Assembly: GCF_039978735.1 (NCBI RefSeq)
Contig: NZ_JBDWAS010000052.1
Location: 115,697 to 179,696, forward strand
Length of the DNA: 64,000 nt
DNA from: Maricaulis sp039978735
GTDB lineage: Bacteria > Pseudomonadota > Alphaproteobacteria > Caulobacterales > Maricaulaceae
Reading direction: 5' to 3'
Numbering within the stretch: the first letter of the stretch is position 1; the number at the start of each line of letters is the position of its first letter. This document shows positions 46,230 to 58,455 of this stretch, in pieces. The notes below the pieces were generated by a model. That model did not search any database and was not told where the DNA came from. It saw nothing but the letters and a program-made list of their open reading frames with translations. The translations under genes and the position numbers were made by a program.

Positions 46230-47321
46230 CTACGCGTTTTCCGTTTCTTTCGTCTTCAGCACGCCGCGCTTGATCTGGTCGCGCTCGATCGATTCGAACA
46301 GGGCCTTGAAATTGCCCTCGCCGAAGCCTTCGTCTTCCTTGCGCTGGATGAACTCGAAGAAGATCGGGCCGATGGCCTTCTCACCGAAGATCTGCAGCAG
46401 CAGGCGCGGGTTGCCGCCCTCGGTCGTGCCGTCGAGCAGGATGCCGCGCTTCTGGAATTCGGCGACCGGTTCGCCATGGCCCGGCAGGCGCTCGTCCAGC
46501 ATGTCGTAATAGGTGTCCGGCGGCGGGGTCATGAATTCCACACCGCATTCCTTCAGCCGGTCCCAGCACTCGATGAGATTGTCGCAGGAGAAGGCGATGT
46601 GCTGGATGCCTTCGCCCTTGTACTCGCGCAGATACTCCTCGATCTGACCGACGCCGTCCGACTTCTCCTCGTTCAGCGGGATGCGGATCAGACCGTCCGG
46701 GGCGGTCATGGCGCGCGACAGGAGCCCGGTATACTCGCCCTTGATGTCGAAATAGCGGATCTCGCGGAAGTTGAAGAGGTCCTCGTAATACTTCGCCCAG
46801 TAGTCCATCCGGCCCTTGTAGACATTGTGGGTGAGGTGATCGATCACGTTGAAGCCGCAGCCCTTCGGGTGGCGGTCGACGCCCTCGATGTATTCGAAGT
46901 CGATGTCATAGATCGACTTGCCGTCCTCGAACCGGTCGATCAGATAGACCGTCGCGCCGCCAATGCCGCGGATGGCCGGCAGGCGCAGCTCGGAGACGCG
47001 CGTTTCGGTCTCGACGGGCTGGGCGCCCTTTTCCAGGGCCATGGCGTAGGCGCGCTTGGCATTCCTGACGCGGAAGCCCATGCCCGAGGCAGACGGGCCG
47101 TGCTCGGCGGCGAAGAAGGCGGCCGGCGTGCCGGGCTCGTAATTGATCAGGAAATTGATATCGCCCTGGCGCCACAGCTCGATGTCCTTGGAGCGGTGAT
47201 TGGCGATGTGGGTGAAGCCCATCGTCTTGAAGACGGGTTCGATGAGGCCGCGTTCCGGCGCCGTGAACTCGACGAACTCGAAGCCGCAAAGGCCCATCGG
47301 GTTTTCGAACAGGTCTGCCAT
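46230..47321 (-). CDS. hppD: 4-hydroxyphenylpyruvate dioxygenase
   Basis: A 363-residue non-heme iron enzyme that converts 4-hydroxyphenylpyruvate to homogentisate in tyrosine catabolism. The two VOC-type domains are visible (FEFVEFTAPERGLIEPVFKT at the N-terminus). Iron ligands are in VIDHLTHNV, IQHIAFSC and GPIFFEFIQRK. Normal length for bacterial HppD. It is divergent from a MarR-family regulator with a palindromic site between. The later steps (hmgA, maiA, fahA) are not in the window. Confidence 0.95.
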   Translation of the reverse strand: MADLFENPMGLCGFEFVEFTAPERGLIEPVFKTMGFTHIANHRSKDIELWRQGDINFLINYEPGTPAAFFAAEHGPSASGMGFRVRNAKRAYAMALEKGAQPVETETRVSELRLPAIRGIGGATVYLIDRFEDGKSIYDIDFEYIEGVDRHPKGCGFNVIDHLTHNVYKGRMDYWAKYYEDLFNFREIRYFDIKGEYTGLLSRAMTAPDGLIRIPLNEEKSDGVGQIEEYLREYKGEGIQHIAFSCDNLIECWDRLKECGVEFMTPPPDTYYDMLDERLPGHGEPVAEFQKRGILLDGTTEGGNPRLLLQIFGEKAIGPIFFEFIQRKEDEGFGEGNFKALFESIERDQIKRGVLKTKETENA

Positions 47322-47420
47322 GTTTCGTCTCCAGGGGTTGGGGTTCCGCGCCGAAGGCCTGACAGGCCGTCACGACGCCCATTGGAGCCGGACAATACGC
47401 GTTTGGTTGCTATTGCGTCA

Positions 47421-47436
47421 AGTTGTGATCGCAACT
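47421..47436. promoter_or_regulatory. AGTTGTGATCGCAACT operator candidate
   Basis: A 16-bp imperfect palindrome (AGTTG-T-GATC-G-CAACT) 12 bp before the MarR start and about 100 bp before hppD, with a related half-site (GGTTGC) at 47405-47410. It is likely bound by the MarR protein to control both genes. Confidence 0.6.
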
Positions 47437-47447
47437 AAAATGATGGC

Positions 47448-47933
47448 ATGAGTGAACCGCGATCCCTGTCTGCCGCCACACCGGGCGATGCCATCCAGCT
47501 GGACAGCTACTGGCCCTACCAGGTCACGGTGCTGGCCGACCTGATTTCACGGCGCACGGCCGAGATCGTGCGGCGCGAGGGCGATCTCAACCTGTCGCAA
47601 TGGCGGGTGCTGGCGGCGATCGCGGAACGGCCGGGCCGGACCGCCGTCGAGGTCGTGGCGATGACGCCAATGGACAAGGGGATCGTCAGCCGTGCCACCA
47701 AGGCGCTGCTGCTGGCCGGCCTTCTGGTGCGCGAGGCCTCGCAGGTCGATGGCCGCGTCAGCCACCTCTATCTCACGGAGAAGGGCGACGCGCTCTACCA
47801 GCGCCTGCGTCCGCATGTTGAAGCGGTCGCCCAAGCGGCAAATGCGGTGCTGGCGCCGTCCGATCAGACCGATTTTTGTGCCCTCGTCAGGCGGCTCGCG
47901 GACACCATGCCCGACACGCCCGAAAGCCGCTGA
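47448..47933 (+). CDS. MarR-family regulator (likely of hppD)
   Basis: A 161-residue winged-helix MarR protein: LNLSQWRVLAAIAERPGRTA, VEVVAMTPMDKGIVSRATKA and SQVDGRVSHLYLTEKGDALY form the helix-turn-helix and wing. It is divergent from hppD with a palindrome at 47421-47436, so regulation of tyrosine degradation is likely, analogous to other MarR/HmgR-type control. The first 30 residues precede the fold. Confidence 0.9.
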   Translation: MSEPRSLSAATPGDAIQLDSYWPYQVTVLADLISRRTAEIVRREGDLNLSQWRVLAAIAERPGRTAVEVVAMTPMDKGIVSRATKALLLAGLLVREASQVDGRVSHLYLTEKGDALYQRLRPHVEAVAQAANAVLAPSDQTDFCALVRRLADTMPDTPESR

Positions 47934-48002
47934 AAAACGCGCTCATCAAATATCACGCACGGGCCGCTTTGCTTTGTGTATAGACGATATCTGGAGGCGC
48001 CG

Positions 48003-49187
48003 GTGCTGGTCAGAAACCTCGTCATCGCTGTGATGCATATTGTCATCGCAGCGGCTCTTGCCGCTGTGGCGGCGACGTGCGTTCAGGGCATACTCGGCGA
48101 TGTGCTGCATGCGGCGCGCGCGGAAACCCTGCAGACCTATATCCGCATGCGCGGCGATCGCGAGCAGGCGGTGTTCGACCGGGCCGAGACCTTCATCCTC
48201 GCGGCAGAGTCCGCCTTTGTGCGCCGGCTCGAAACGCTGGGCGATGAAGAGGTCGAGGCCGAGTTCGACCGCTTCTTTCCGCCCCATGGCGACGGCACCC
48301 GCCGCAGCGCGCCGGAGCTGTTCGAGGGTGTGGATCTCGATGGCGGCGATAACGCCTACGGGATCGGTGCCTTCCTCGGCGATGGCGAAGCCATGACCCT
48401 GGAAGAGCAGCGGCGGTATCTGGCGGGGCTTCATGTCGTGCGTACGGTCGGCGAGGCCTGGTTGCAGCAATTCTCCAGCCTCTATTATTTCACCCCCGAC
48501 CGCCGGATGGTGATGTTTGCGCCCGAACGCGAGGACCGGCTGGAATTCTACCGGTTCGAGGCACCGGCCGACTTCCCGCTGCAGGCGGACGAGGATCCGC
48601 GCCTGTTCTCGCGCGAGACCAATCCGGACGGCGTGATGCAGTGCACCCAGCTGTCGCGCTTCGTCTATCGTGATGCGGGCGAGCGCTCGGCGACGGCCTG
48701 CCGCAAGCCGGTTCTGGACGGCGATGTCCTTCTGGGCGCGTTCGGGACCTCGATCATGATGAACGACCACCTTGCAAGCGCCCTGGAAGAGCCGCCGGCG
48801 GGCGGTGTCAATCTGATGCTGGGACGGGAACTCCAGGTGATCGCCCGCGGGCGTCCGGCTGCAGAGGGTGATGACGTCCGCGTCGACCCGGCCGCGCTGG
48901 CCGGCTATCTCGCCAACGATCCGCGGCCGCGCGGCATTGTGCGCGCCGAGGCGCTGGGACAGATGATCGCCTTCAGCCGCGTCGCCGGCCCGGACTGGTA
49001 TTTCGTGTCTGTCGTGCCGCTGGCCGATATCGAGGCCACGGTTTCCGAACGGACGCGCCGGGTCTTCCTGATTGTCTTCTTCGCCGCGCTCGTCGTATCG
49101 GCGTTGGCCAGCCTCGTCTGGCACTACCTGCCGGCCCTGCGCCTGCCCGGCCGGCCGGCAGCCCGCACGGAAGCGACACCGGAATAA
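48003..49187 (+). CDS. Membrane-anchored dCache-like sensor domain protein
   Basis: A 394-residue protein with one N-terminal membrane span (LVIAVMHIVIAAALAAVAAT), a periplasmic region of about 330 residues and a second span near the C-terminus (VFLIVFFAALVVSALASLVW). It ends after a 25-residue tail. The periplasmic part has Cache-type features (FSRVAGPDWYFVSVVPLADI just before the second span). This is the input half of a histidine kinase or diguanylate cyclase without any output domain. GTG 48003 is the chosen start, with GGAGG 5 bp upstream. It may work with a separate signalling partner; function is unknown. Confidence 0.75.
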   Translation: MLVRNLVIAVMHIVIAAALAAVAATCVQGILGDVLHAARAETLQTYIRMRGDREQAVFDRAETFILAAESAFVRRLETLGDEEVEAEFDRFFPPHGDGTRRSAPELFEGVDLDGGDNAYGIGAFLGDGEAMTLEEQRRYLAGLHVVRTVGEAWLQQFSSLYYFTPDRRMVMFAPEREDRLEFYRFEAPADFPLQADEDPRLFSRETNPDGVMQCTQLSRFVYRDAGERSATACRKPVLDGDVLLGAFGTSIMMNDHLASALEEPPAGGVNLMLGRELQVIARGRPAAEGDDVRVDPAALAGYLANDPRPRGIVRAEALGQMIAFSRVAGPDWYFVSVVPLADIEATVSERTRRVFLIVFFAALVVSALASLVWHYLPALRLPGRPAARTEATPE

Positions 49188-49287
49188 TACCGGCACCGGA
49201 TAAGCCCTGCCACGGAATAAGCACTGGCCAGCCCGCGCCTCACAGCGTATGAGGGCGCGCCCTTTCACCACAGGAAAAGTAGAGCCC

Positions 49288-51111
<1,824 letters not shown>

Positions 51112-51143
51112 GGTGATGTCCCTCCCATACCCAGGAACAAGAA

Positions 51144-51175
51144 AAGGCGCGCGGGCCGGACCCGCGCGCCTTCTT
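51144..51175. terminator. Intrinsic terminator after typA
   Basis: AAGGCGCGCGGG (51144-51155) pairs perfectly with CCCGCGCGCCTT (51161-51172) over a 5-nt loop. It serves typA and probably the convergent thiolase gene. Confidence 0.8.
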
Positions 51176-51195
51176 CATTTGTGCCGAAGCCGCGC

Positions 51196-52368
<1,173 letters not shown>

Positions 52369-52728
52369 GGAGGTTCTCTCGTTCTTTGTGTGATCGGATC
52401 GGGTTCAGGTGTCCGGCGTCGACCGGCGGCGGACGGCGTGCTCGAAAACCGGGTTCGAAGACCTGGCTTGCTGATCGGCGAAGGGAGAGCGGTGCGAAAA
52501 CAAAACCGGTTCCGATGCGATTGGCGGGCGAGCGACTGTCAGGGTTTTGTCATCCGGACCGGCTTCAGGCAAGAAAAAACCGGACCGTGTCTTCAAAATT
52601 GAACAGTCCCTTGCGCGTATCCGCATCCGGCCCATTCAAAATCCTATAAACCTGGCGGTCTTGCCGGTTTTCAAAAAACAGGTATGCTCGTACCCAAGAT
52701 ACGAAAACGGATCGGTGAAGGTGGTGGC
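52369..52728. other. 360-bp divergent region (thiolase / acyl-CoA dehydrogenase)
   Basis: No ORF is supported. It holds an AACCGGTT palindrome at 52504-52511 and a TATAAA at 52645-52650 that could be the -10 box of the dehydrogenase gene. I see no clear -35 box or long operator. Confidence 0.45.
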
Positions 52729-54042
52729 ATGGCATGGGATTTCGAGACCGAGCCGGACTTCCAGGAGAAGCTCGACTGGATCGACAGCTTTGTGAAGCAC
52801 AAGGTCGAACCGCTCGTTCATCTCGGCTTTCATCCTGCCGATGTGAAGAATCCGAAGCACCGCGCCATCGTCAAACCCTTGCAGGAAGAGGTGAAGGCGA
52901 AGGGGTTGTGGGCCTGCCATCTCGGACCGGAGCTGGGCGGCAAAGGCTATGGCCAGGTCAAGCTGGGTCTGATGAACGAGATTCTCGGTCGGTCCGGTTT
53001 CGCGCCGACCGTGTTCGGCTGCCAGGCGCCGGATACCGGCAATGCCGAGATCCTCGCCCACTACGGAACCGAGGATCAGAAGGCGAAGTATCTTCGGCCG
53101 CTGTTGAACAACGAGATCGTATCCGCCTTCTCCATGACCGAGCCGCAGGGCGGGTCCGACCCGCTTCTGTTCACCTGTTCGGCCGTCGAGGATGGCGACG
53201 AATGGGTGATCAATGGCGAGAAATGGTTCTCCACCAATGCCAAATGGTCCGAATTCCTGATCGTCATGGCGGTGACGGACCCCGATGGCGATCCCTATCG
53301 CCGCATGTCGATGTTCATCGTTCCGACGAAGACGCCCGGCGTGGAGATCGTGCGCGATGTTGCCGTCTACGGCCAGCAGGAGGGGTCGGAAGGCTATGTC
53401 CGCTATACCGATGTGCGCGTGCCGAAGGATCATCTCCTGGGTGAGCGCGGCGGTGCCTTCGTGATCTCCCAGACGCGTCTGGGCGGCGGCCGGATCCACC
53501 ACGCCATGCGCACGGTGGGGGCGTGCAAGCGGGCGCTGGATCTGATGTGCCGCCGGGCGGCCAGCCGGCGCACGCGCGACGGTGTGATCGCCGACAAACA
53601 GGCCGTACAGATGCAGATCGCCGACAGCTATATGGAGCTGGAGCAATTCCGTCTCTATGTGCTCAAGACGGCCTGGATGATCGACAAGTACAAGGACTAC
53701 AAGAAGGTCCGCAAGGATATCGCCGCCATCAAGGCGCTGATGCCCAAGGTCTATCGCGACATAGCCGGCCGCGCCCTGCACATTCACGGCTCGCTGGGCG
53801 TATCGCCGGAAATGCCGTTTGCCGCGCAGGTGATCGGCTCCTTCGTGATGGGGATCGCCGACGGTCCGACCGAGGTGCATAAGGTCACCGTGGCGCGCCA
53901 GCACATGCGCGAATACCGCAATATTTCCGATCCCATCTTCCCCGATTACTCGATCCCGCAGCTCAAGGAAGCCGCGCTGGAGACGTACGGGGATATCGCC
54001 GACACGGTCCGCGAAATCGCGGAAACAGCCGGCGCCGACTGA
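52729..54042 (+). CDS. Acyl-CoA dehydrogenase (ACAD10/11-like)
   Basis: A 437-residue flavoenzyme that introduces a trans-2 double bond into acyl-CoA. Family motifs: FSMTEPQGGSDP near residue 140, EKWFSTNAKWSEFLIVMA, and near the C-terminus ALHIHGSLGVSPEMPFA then GIADGPTEVHKVTVARQHM. The last block is typical of the ACAD10/11 branch. ATG 52729 is preferred to 52684 because GAAGG lies 8 bp upstream and the fold begins there. It is divergent from the thiolase and 133 bp before the GPH transporter. Confidence 0.93.
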   Translation: MAWDFETEPDFQEKLDWIDSFVKHKVEPLVHLGFHPADVKNPKHRAIVKPLQEEVKAKGLWACHLGPELGGKGYGQVKLGLMNEILGRSGFAPTVFGCQAPDTGNAEILAHYGTEDQKAKYLRPLLNNEIVSAFSMTEPQGGSDPLLFTCSAVEDGDEWVINGEKWFSTNAKWSEFLIVMAVTDPDGDPYRRMSMFIVPTKTPGVEIVRDVAVYGQQEGSEGYVRYTDVRVPKDHLLGERGGAFVISQTRLGGGRIHHAMRTVGACKRALDLMCRRAASRRTRDGVIADKQAVQMQIADSYMELEQFRLYVLKTAWMIDKYKDYKKVRKDIAAIKALMPKVYRDIAGRALHIHGSLGVSPEMPFAAQVIGSFVMGIADGPTEVHKVTVARQHMREYRNISDPIFPDYSIPQLKEAALETYGDIADTVREIAETAGAD

Positions 54043-54175
54043 GTTTTCAGGGCCGGTGCTGGGCCGGCCACGACCAAGACGCCGAAAACGGCGCGACACG
54101 TGAAACGGGGAGGAGGGCGACACCGATGACGGGGCCGTCAGTGTCTGTCCTTCCGCACATGTCTGTGGAGGACAA

Positions 54176-55645
54176 ATGACTGAGACAGTTTCACCCGCGG
54201 CGCCGCCGCCCCTGAAGTTCCAGACCAAGTTTCTCTACGGTCTGGGCTCGATGGCGTATGGTATCAAGGACTTGGCCTTTCGGGTCTTCCTTCTCTACTA
54301 CTATAATTTCGTGGTGGGTGCCCCGGCCGCACTGGTCTCTGCGGCGATCATGGTGGCGCTGGTCATCGACGCCTTCTCCGACCCGATCGTGGGTCAGATC
54401 TCCGACAATCTGCGCACCAAATGGGGGCGCCGCCACCCGCTGATGTATCTCTCGGCGATCCCGGCCTCGCTCTCCTTCTTTTTCCTGTGGCTGCCGCCGG
54501 AGGGGCTCGAGGGAACCGGTCTCTTCCTCTATCTGGTGATCCTGGCCTCGGCGGTGCGCACCTTCATCACGCTCTACGAAATCCCCAGCTCGGCGCTGGC
54601 GCCGGAACTGGCAACGGATTACGACGAGCGCACCACGATTGCGGGCTATCGCTTCTTCTTCGGCTATATCGGCGGGATCGGTCTTTATGTCCTGTCGCTG
54701 GCCCTGCTGTTCCCGCCAACGCCGGAACACCCGCTGGGCATCACCAATCCGGCCGGCTATCTGCCCTTCGGCATTCTGGGCTCCGGGATCATGATCTCGA
54801 CCGTGCTCCTGTCGACGCTGGGGACGCATCACCGCATCAAGTACATGCGCAAACTGCCGGCGCCGCAGCGGCGCAACCCGCTGCAGACGCTGAACCTGAT
54901 GCGCCAGACTTTCTCGCATCGCGGCTTTCTGGCGATCCTGGGCTTTGGCGTGCTGAAATATACGGGGCTGGGCATCAGTTCGGCGCTGGCGCTGTATTTC
55001 GGCTCGCTGTTCTGGGAGCTGTCCTCCGGCCAGCTTGCCATCCTGGCGGCCGACGCGGCGCTGGGTGCCACGTTGGCGCTGATCCTCGCGCCCCGCCTGT
55101 CCAAATCCCTGGGCAAGAAGGGCGCGGCCTTTGTGCTGGCGCTGACCGCGATCCTGTTCACCTGCGCGCCCTATGTGCTGCGCCTGCTGGGTCTGTTTTT
55201 TGAGAATGGCAGCCCGATGCTGCTGCCGGCGCTCTTCATCCTGTCGGCGATCTACACGATGTGCGGGATTTCCTCGGCGATCCTGGTGCATGCCATGATC
55301 GGCGATGTCATCGACGACAGCTCCCTGCGCACCGGCCGCCGGGCGGAGGGGCTGTTCTATGCGGCCAATTCCTTCATGCAGAAATGCTCGTCCGGGCTGG
55401 GTGTTTTCGCCGCCGGCATCATGCTCTCCGTTGTCGGAATGCCGGATGGTGCGCGCCGTACGGGTGTCGAGCCGGAAGTGATCATTCACCTCGTCCAGCT
55501 CTACATCCCTGTGATCGCCGTGCTCTACCTGACCGGGGCTTTCTTCCTGCGCTTCTACAAGATCGATCGGGCCAGCCATGAGGCGACCCTGGCCTCGATC
55601 CGGGCGAAGGAAGCCGCACAGCTGACCGAGAACACCACCTCATGA
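54176..55645 (+). CDS. MFS transporter, GPH-type symporter family
   Basis: A 489-residue 12-span transporter of the glycoside-pentoside-hexuronide:cation symporter (MFS_2) group. The diagnostic segment is VIDAFSDPIVGQISDNLRTK followed by WGRRHPLMYLSAIP. The first residues are cytosolic. This group also contains transporters tied to lipid and steroid catabolism clusters, as the genes around this one suggest. GGAGGA precedes the ATG at 54176. The substrate is unknown; it probably imports the compound degraded by the downstream genes. Confidence 0.88.
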   Translation: MTETVSPAAPPPLKFQTKFLYGLGSMAYGIKDLAFRVFLLYYYNFVVGAPAALVSAAIMVALVIDAFSDPIVGQISDNLRTKWGRRHPLMYLSAIPASLSFFFLWLPPEGLEGTGLFLYLVILASAVRTFITLYEIPSSALAPELATDYDERTTIAGYRFFFGYIGGIGLYVLSLALLFPPTPEHPLGITNPAGYLPFGILGSGIMISTVLLSTLGTHHRIKYMRKLPAPQRRNPLQTLNLMRQTFSHRGFLAILGFGVLKYTGLGISSALALYFGSLFWELSSGQLAILAADAALGATLALILAPRLSKSLGKKGAAFVLALTAILFTCAPYVLRLLGLFFENGSPMLLPALFILSAIYTMCGISSAILVHAMIGDVIDDSSLRTGRRAEGLFYAANSFMQKCSSGLGVFAAGIMLSVVGMPDGARRTGVEPEVIIHLVQLYIPVIAVLYLTGAFFLRFYKIDRASHEATLASIRAKEAAQLTENTTS

Positions 55646-55672
55646 CCACCGCACTGAATACCGGGAGACCCC

Positions 55673-56827
55673 ATGTCACTGCGTAACCGCGCCTATATCG
55701 CCGGCGCGTTCGAACACCCCACCCGCCTGGCGCCGGACAAGTCGACGCCGCAACTGCATGCCGAGTGCGCGGCCGGTGCGCTGGCCGATGCGGGGCTGAG
55801 CCTGGAAGATGTGGACGGGTATTTCTGCGCCACCGACGCGCCAGGCTTCGGTCCGATCTCGATGATCGACTATCTCGGCCTCAAGGTCCGTCACACGGAC
55901 TCCACCGAGATGGGCGGGTGTACCTATATCCAGCACGTCGCTCATGCCGCCGAGGCGATCGCGCTGGGCAAGTGCAGGGTGGCGCTGATCACCCTGGCCG
56001 GCCGGCCGCGTTCGGAGAATGTCGTGCGTTTCCGCCCGGGGGCGCCGGAGGGCCAGTTCGAGCAATTTGTCGGGCTGACCAACCACACATCCTACGGCAT
56101 GTGCGCCGTGCGCCACATGCACGAGCACGGCACCACGTCCGAGCAACTGGCCTGGATCAAGGTCGCGGCCTCGCATCATGCCCAGCACAATGAACACGCC
56201 ATGCTGCCCAAGGTGGTCACGGTGGAAGAGGTGCTGGAAAGCCCGATGATTGCCGATCCGCTGCACCGGCTTGATTGCTGCGTGACGACGGATGGCGGCG
56301 GCGCGCTGGTCGTGGTGGCGCCGGAGATTGCACGCTCGCTGAAGCGTCCGCTGGTCGCCCTGCGCGGGGCCGGCGAGGCGACGAAAGGACCGTCCGGCGG
56401 GCTGGGGCTCGACCTGACGACATCCGCCGCAGCACGCTCGGGCCCGGCGGCCTTCGCCGAGGCCGGGGTGAAACCGTCCGACATCAAATACGCCTCCATC
56501 TATGACAGCTTCACCATCACCGTGCTGATCCAGCTGGAGGATCTCGGCTTCTGCGCCAAGGGCGAGGGCGGCAAATTTGTCGCCGACGGAAACCTGATCT
56601 CCGGCACCGGCAAACTGCCCTTCAATACCGATGGCGGCGGGCTGTGTTCCAACCATCCCATGTTCCGCGGCGGCATCACCAAGGTGATCGAGGCCGTGCG
56701 GCAATTGCGCGGCGAAGCGCACCCGGCCGTACAGGTGCCCGATTGCGATCTGGCGGTCGCCACCGGCATCGGCGGGTCGCTCGGCGCACGGCACGGCGCC
56801 GCCACAGTCATCCTGGAGCGGCAATGA
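55673..56827 (+). CDS. Thiolase-like protein (SCP-x/Ltp2-type)
   Basis: A 384-residue thiolase-superfamily protein of the lipid-transfer/Ltp2 branch. The STEMGGCTYIQHVAHAAEAI segment holds Cys83 at the thiolase nucleophile position, and SIYDSFTITVLIQLEDLGFC, NTDGGGLCSNHPMFRGG and EAVRQLRGEAHPAVQVPD follow. The second catalytic Cys motif of normal thiolases is replaced by ATGIGGSLGARHG. Relatives partner with DUF35 proteins (encoded next, overlapping by 4 bp) as retro-aldolases in steroid side-chain removal or as thiolases. Which reaction occurs here is unknown. Confidence 0.88.
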   Translation: MSLRNRAYIAGAFEHPTRLAPDKSTPQLHAECAAGALADAGLSLEDVDGYFCATDAPGFGPISMIDYLGLKVRHTDSTEMGGCTYIQHVAHAAEAIALGKCRVALITLAGRPRSENVVRFRPGAPEGQFEQFVGLTNHTSYGMCAVRHMHEHGTTSEQLAWIKVAASHHAQHNEHAMLPKVVTVEEVLESPMIADPLHRLDCCVTTDGGGALVVVAPEIARSLKRPLVALRGAGEATKGPSGGLGLDLTTSAAARSGPAAFAEAGVKPSDIKYASIYDSFTITVLIQLEDLGFCAKGEGGKFVADGNLISGTGKLPFNTDGGGLCSNHPMFRGGITKVIEAVRQLRGEAHPAVQVPDCDLAVATGIGGSLGARHGAATVILERQ

Positions 56828-57225
56828 TGAGCGAGCGAAGCTATCCCGCACCCCAGCCCAATGCGGAAACCCGGGTCTTCTGGGATGCGGCGGCTGAAGG
56901 CGTGCTGAAGATCAAGAACTGCCGCAGCTGTTTCCGGGCGCACTACTATCCGCGCGCGATCTGTCCGCACTGCGGGTCGGACCAGACCGAGTGGGTGGTC
57001 AGCGAGGGCGTAGGCGAGATCTATTCGGTCTCCGTCATGCGCCGCGGCGAAGGCGCGCCCTTTGCCGTCGCCTATGTGGCGCTCGACGAAGGCCCCGCGG
57101 TTCTCACCAATATCGTCGACTGCGATCCCGACAGCCTGGCTATCGGCCAGCGTGTGCGGATCGCGTTCAAACCGAGCGAGGAGGGGGCGCCGCCCGTTCC
57201 CACGTTCACGCCGAGTGGAGACTAG
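56824..57225 (+). CDS. Zn-ribbon OB-fold (DUF35) protein
   Basis: A 133-residue DUF35 protein. The rubredoxin-like zinc ribbon uses Cys33, Cys36, Cys47 and Cys50 (KNCRSCFRAHYYPRAICPHC), followed by an OB fold from about 60 (VGEIYSVSVMRRGEGAPFAV). DUF35 proteins bind acyl-CoA and are required partners of Ltp2-type enzymes. The ATG at 56824 overlaps the upstream thiolase stop; ATG 56827 is an equal alternative. The partnership is inferred from the overlap and from known pairs. Confidence 0.93.
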   Translation: MMSERSYPAPQPNAETRVFWDAAAEGVLKIKNCRSCFRAHYYPRAICPHCGSDQTEWVVSEGVGEIYSVSVMRRGEGAPFAVAYVALDEGPAVLTNIVDCDPDSLAIGQRVRIAFKPSEEGAPPVPTFTPSGD

Positions 57226-57227
57226 AC

Positions 57228-58436
57228 ATGGCCACTGCAGAACTGACCAATCCCGCCGATGCCCTGGAGGCTTTCCGCAAGGAAGCCGCCGGCTGGCTGG
57301 CGGAGCATTTCCCCAAATCCCTGGTGGGCAAGGAAAACGTGCTCGCCACTGTCGAGGGCGGGTCCGATCCCGACCCGGAGGCCGTCGCCTGGAAGAGGGC
57401 GATGGGCGAGAAGGGCTGGGGCACACCGACCTGGCCGAAAGAGTATGGCGGCGGCGGGCTGAGCTATCCCGAAGCGCGGGTGCTGCAGGAAGAGATGGGC
57501 AAGATCGGGGCGTGGAACCCGATCGGCGGCATGGGCGTGATGATGCTCGGGCCGACCCTGCTGGAGTTCGCTTCCGAGGAGCAGAAGCAGCGGCATATCC
57601 CGCCGATCTGCCGCGGCGAGATCCGCTGGTGTCAGGGCTATTCCGAGCCCGGCGCCGGCTCCGACCTCGCCAGCCTGCAGACCAAGTGCGAGGACAAGGG
57701 CGATCACTGGCTGATCAATGGCCAGAAAACCTGGACGTCCGGCGGTCAATGGGCTGACTGGTGCTTTGCCCTGGTGCGCACCGACACCTCGAAGAAGCAT
57801 GAGGGCATCTCCTTCATCCTGCTCGACATGAAGTCGCCGGGTGTCGAGGTGAAGCCGATCCGGATGATCTCCGGCACCTCGCCCTTCTGCGAGACCTTCT
57901 TCACCGATGTGAAAGTGCCCAAGGAGAATCTGGTCGGCGCGCTCGGCAATGGCTGGACGATCGGCAAGCGCCTGCTCCAGCATGAGCGCACCAATCTGTC
58001 AGGCGGCGGCAGCCTGGGCCGGGGGCAGGGCCCGTCCCTGTCCGACATTGCCAAGTATTATGTCGGCACCGATGCTGAGGGCCGGATCGCCGATGCCGAT
58101 CTGCGCATGCGCATCGTGCGTCACGAGATGGAGGCGCAGGCCTTCAAGGCGACGGCGCGGCGCGTGATGCTGGAATCCAAGAGCGGCAATATCTCGCTGG
58201 GCTCGTCCATCCTGAAGAATGTCGGCGCCCGCATCACCCAGGAACGCGCCGAGCTGACGCTGGAGATCATGGGCATGAACGGGCTGGGCTGGTCCGGTGA
58301 GGGCTTCAACCCGGCCGAGCTGGGCGCCACGCGTGGCTGGCTGTGGGGCAAGGCCGTGTCGATCTATGGTGGCACCACCGAGATCCAGAACAATGTGATC
58401 GCCAAGCGCATCCTCGGGATGCTGGATCACCAGTAG
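57228..58436 (+). CDS. Acyl-CoA dehydrogenase, probable catalytic subunit
   Basis: A 402-residue acyl-CoA dehydrogenase. The FAD-binding segments are CQGYSEPGAGSDLASL and NGQKTWTSGGQWADW; the C-terminus has SIYGGTTEIQNNVIAKRIL. The usual C-terminal catalytic Glu (YEGT) is Gly here, but Glu253 in LLQHERTNLSGG lies where isovaleryl-CoA-type and steroid FadE enzymes place theirs. It starts 2 bp after the DUF35 gene and is followed 19 bp later by a second dehydrogenase gene. It probably forms a heterotetramer with it. Confidence 0.9.
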   Translation: MATAELTNPADALEAFRKEAAGWLAEHFPKSLVGKENVLATVEGGSDPDPEAVAWKRAMGEKGWGTPTWPKEYGGGGLSYPEARVLQEEMGKIGAWNPIGGMGVMMLGPTLLEFASEEQKQRHIPPICRGEIRWCQGYSEPGAGSDLASLQTKCEDKGDHWLINGQKTWTSGGQWADWCFALVRTDTSKKHEGISFILLDMKSPGVEVKPIRMISGTSPFCETFFTDVKVPKENLVGALGNGWTIGKRLLQHERTNLSGGGSLGRGQGPSLSDIAKYYVGTDAEGRIADADLRMRIVRHEMEAQAFKATARRVMLESKSGNISLGSSILKNVGARITQERAELTLEIMGMNGLGWSGEGFNPAELGATRGWLWGKAVSIYGGTTEIQNNVIAKRILGMLDHQ

Positions 58437-58455
58437 GCGGAGGGGAGAGAACGAC

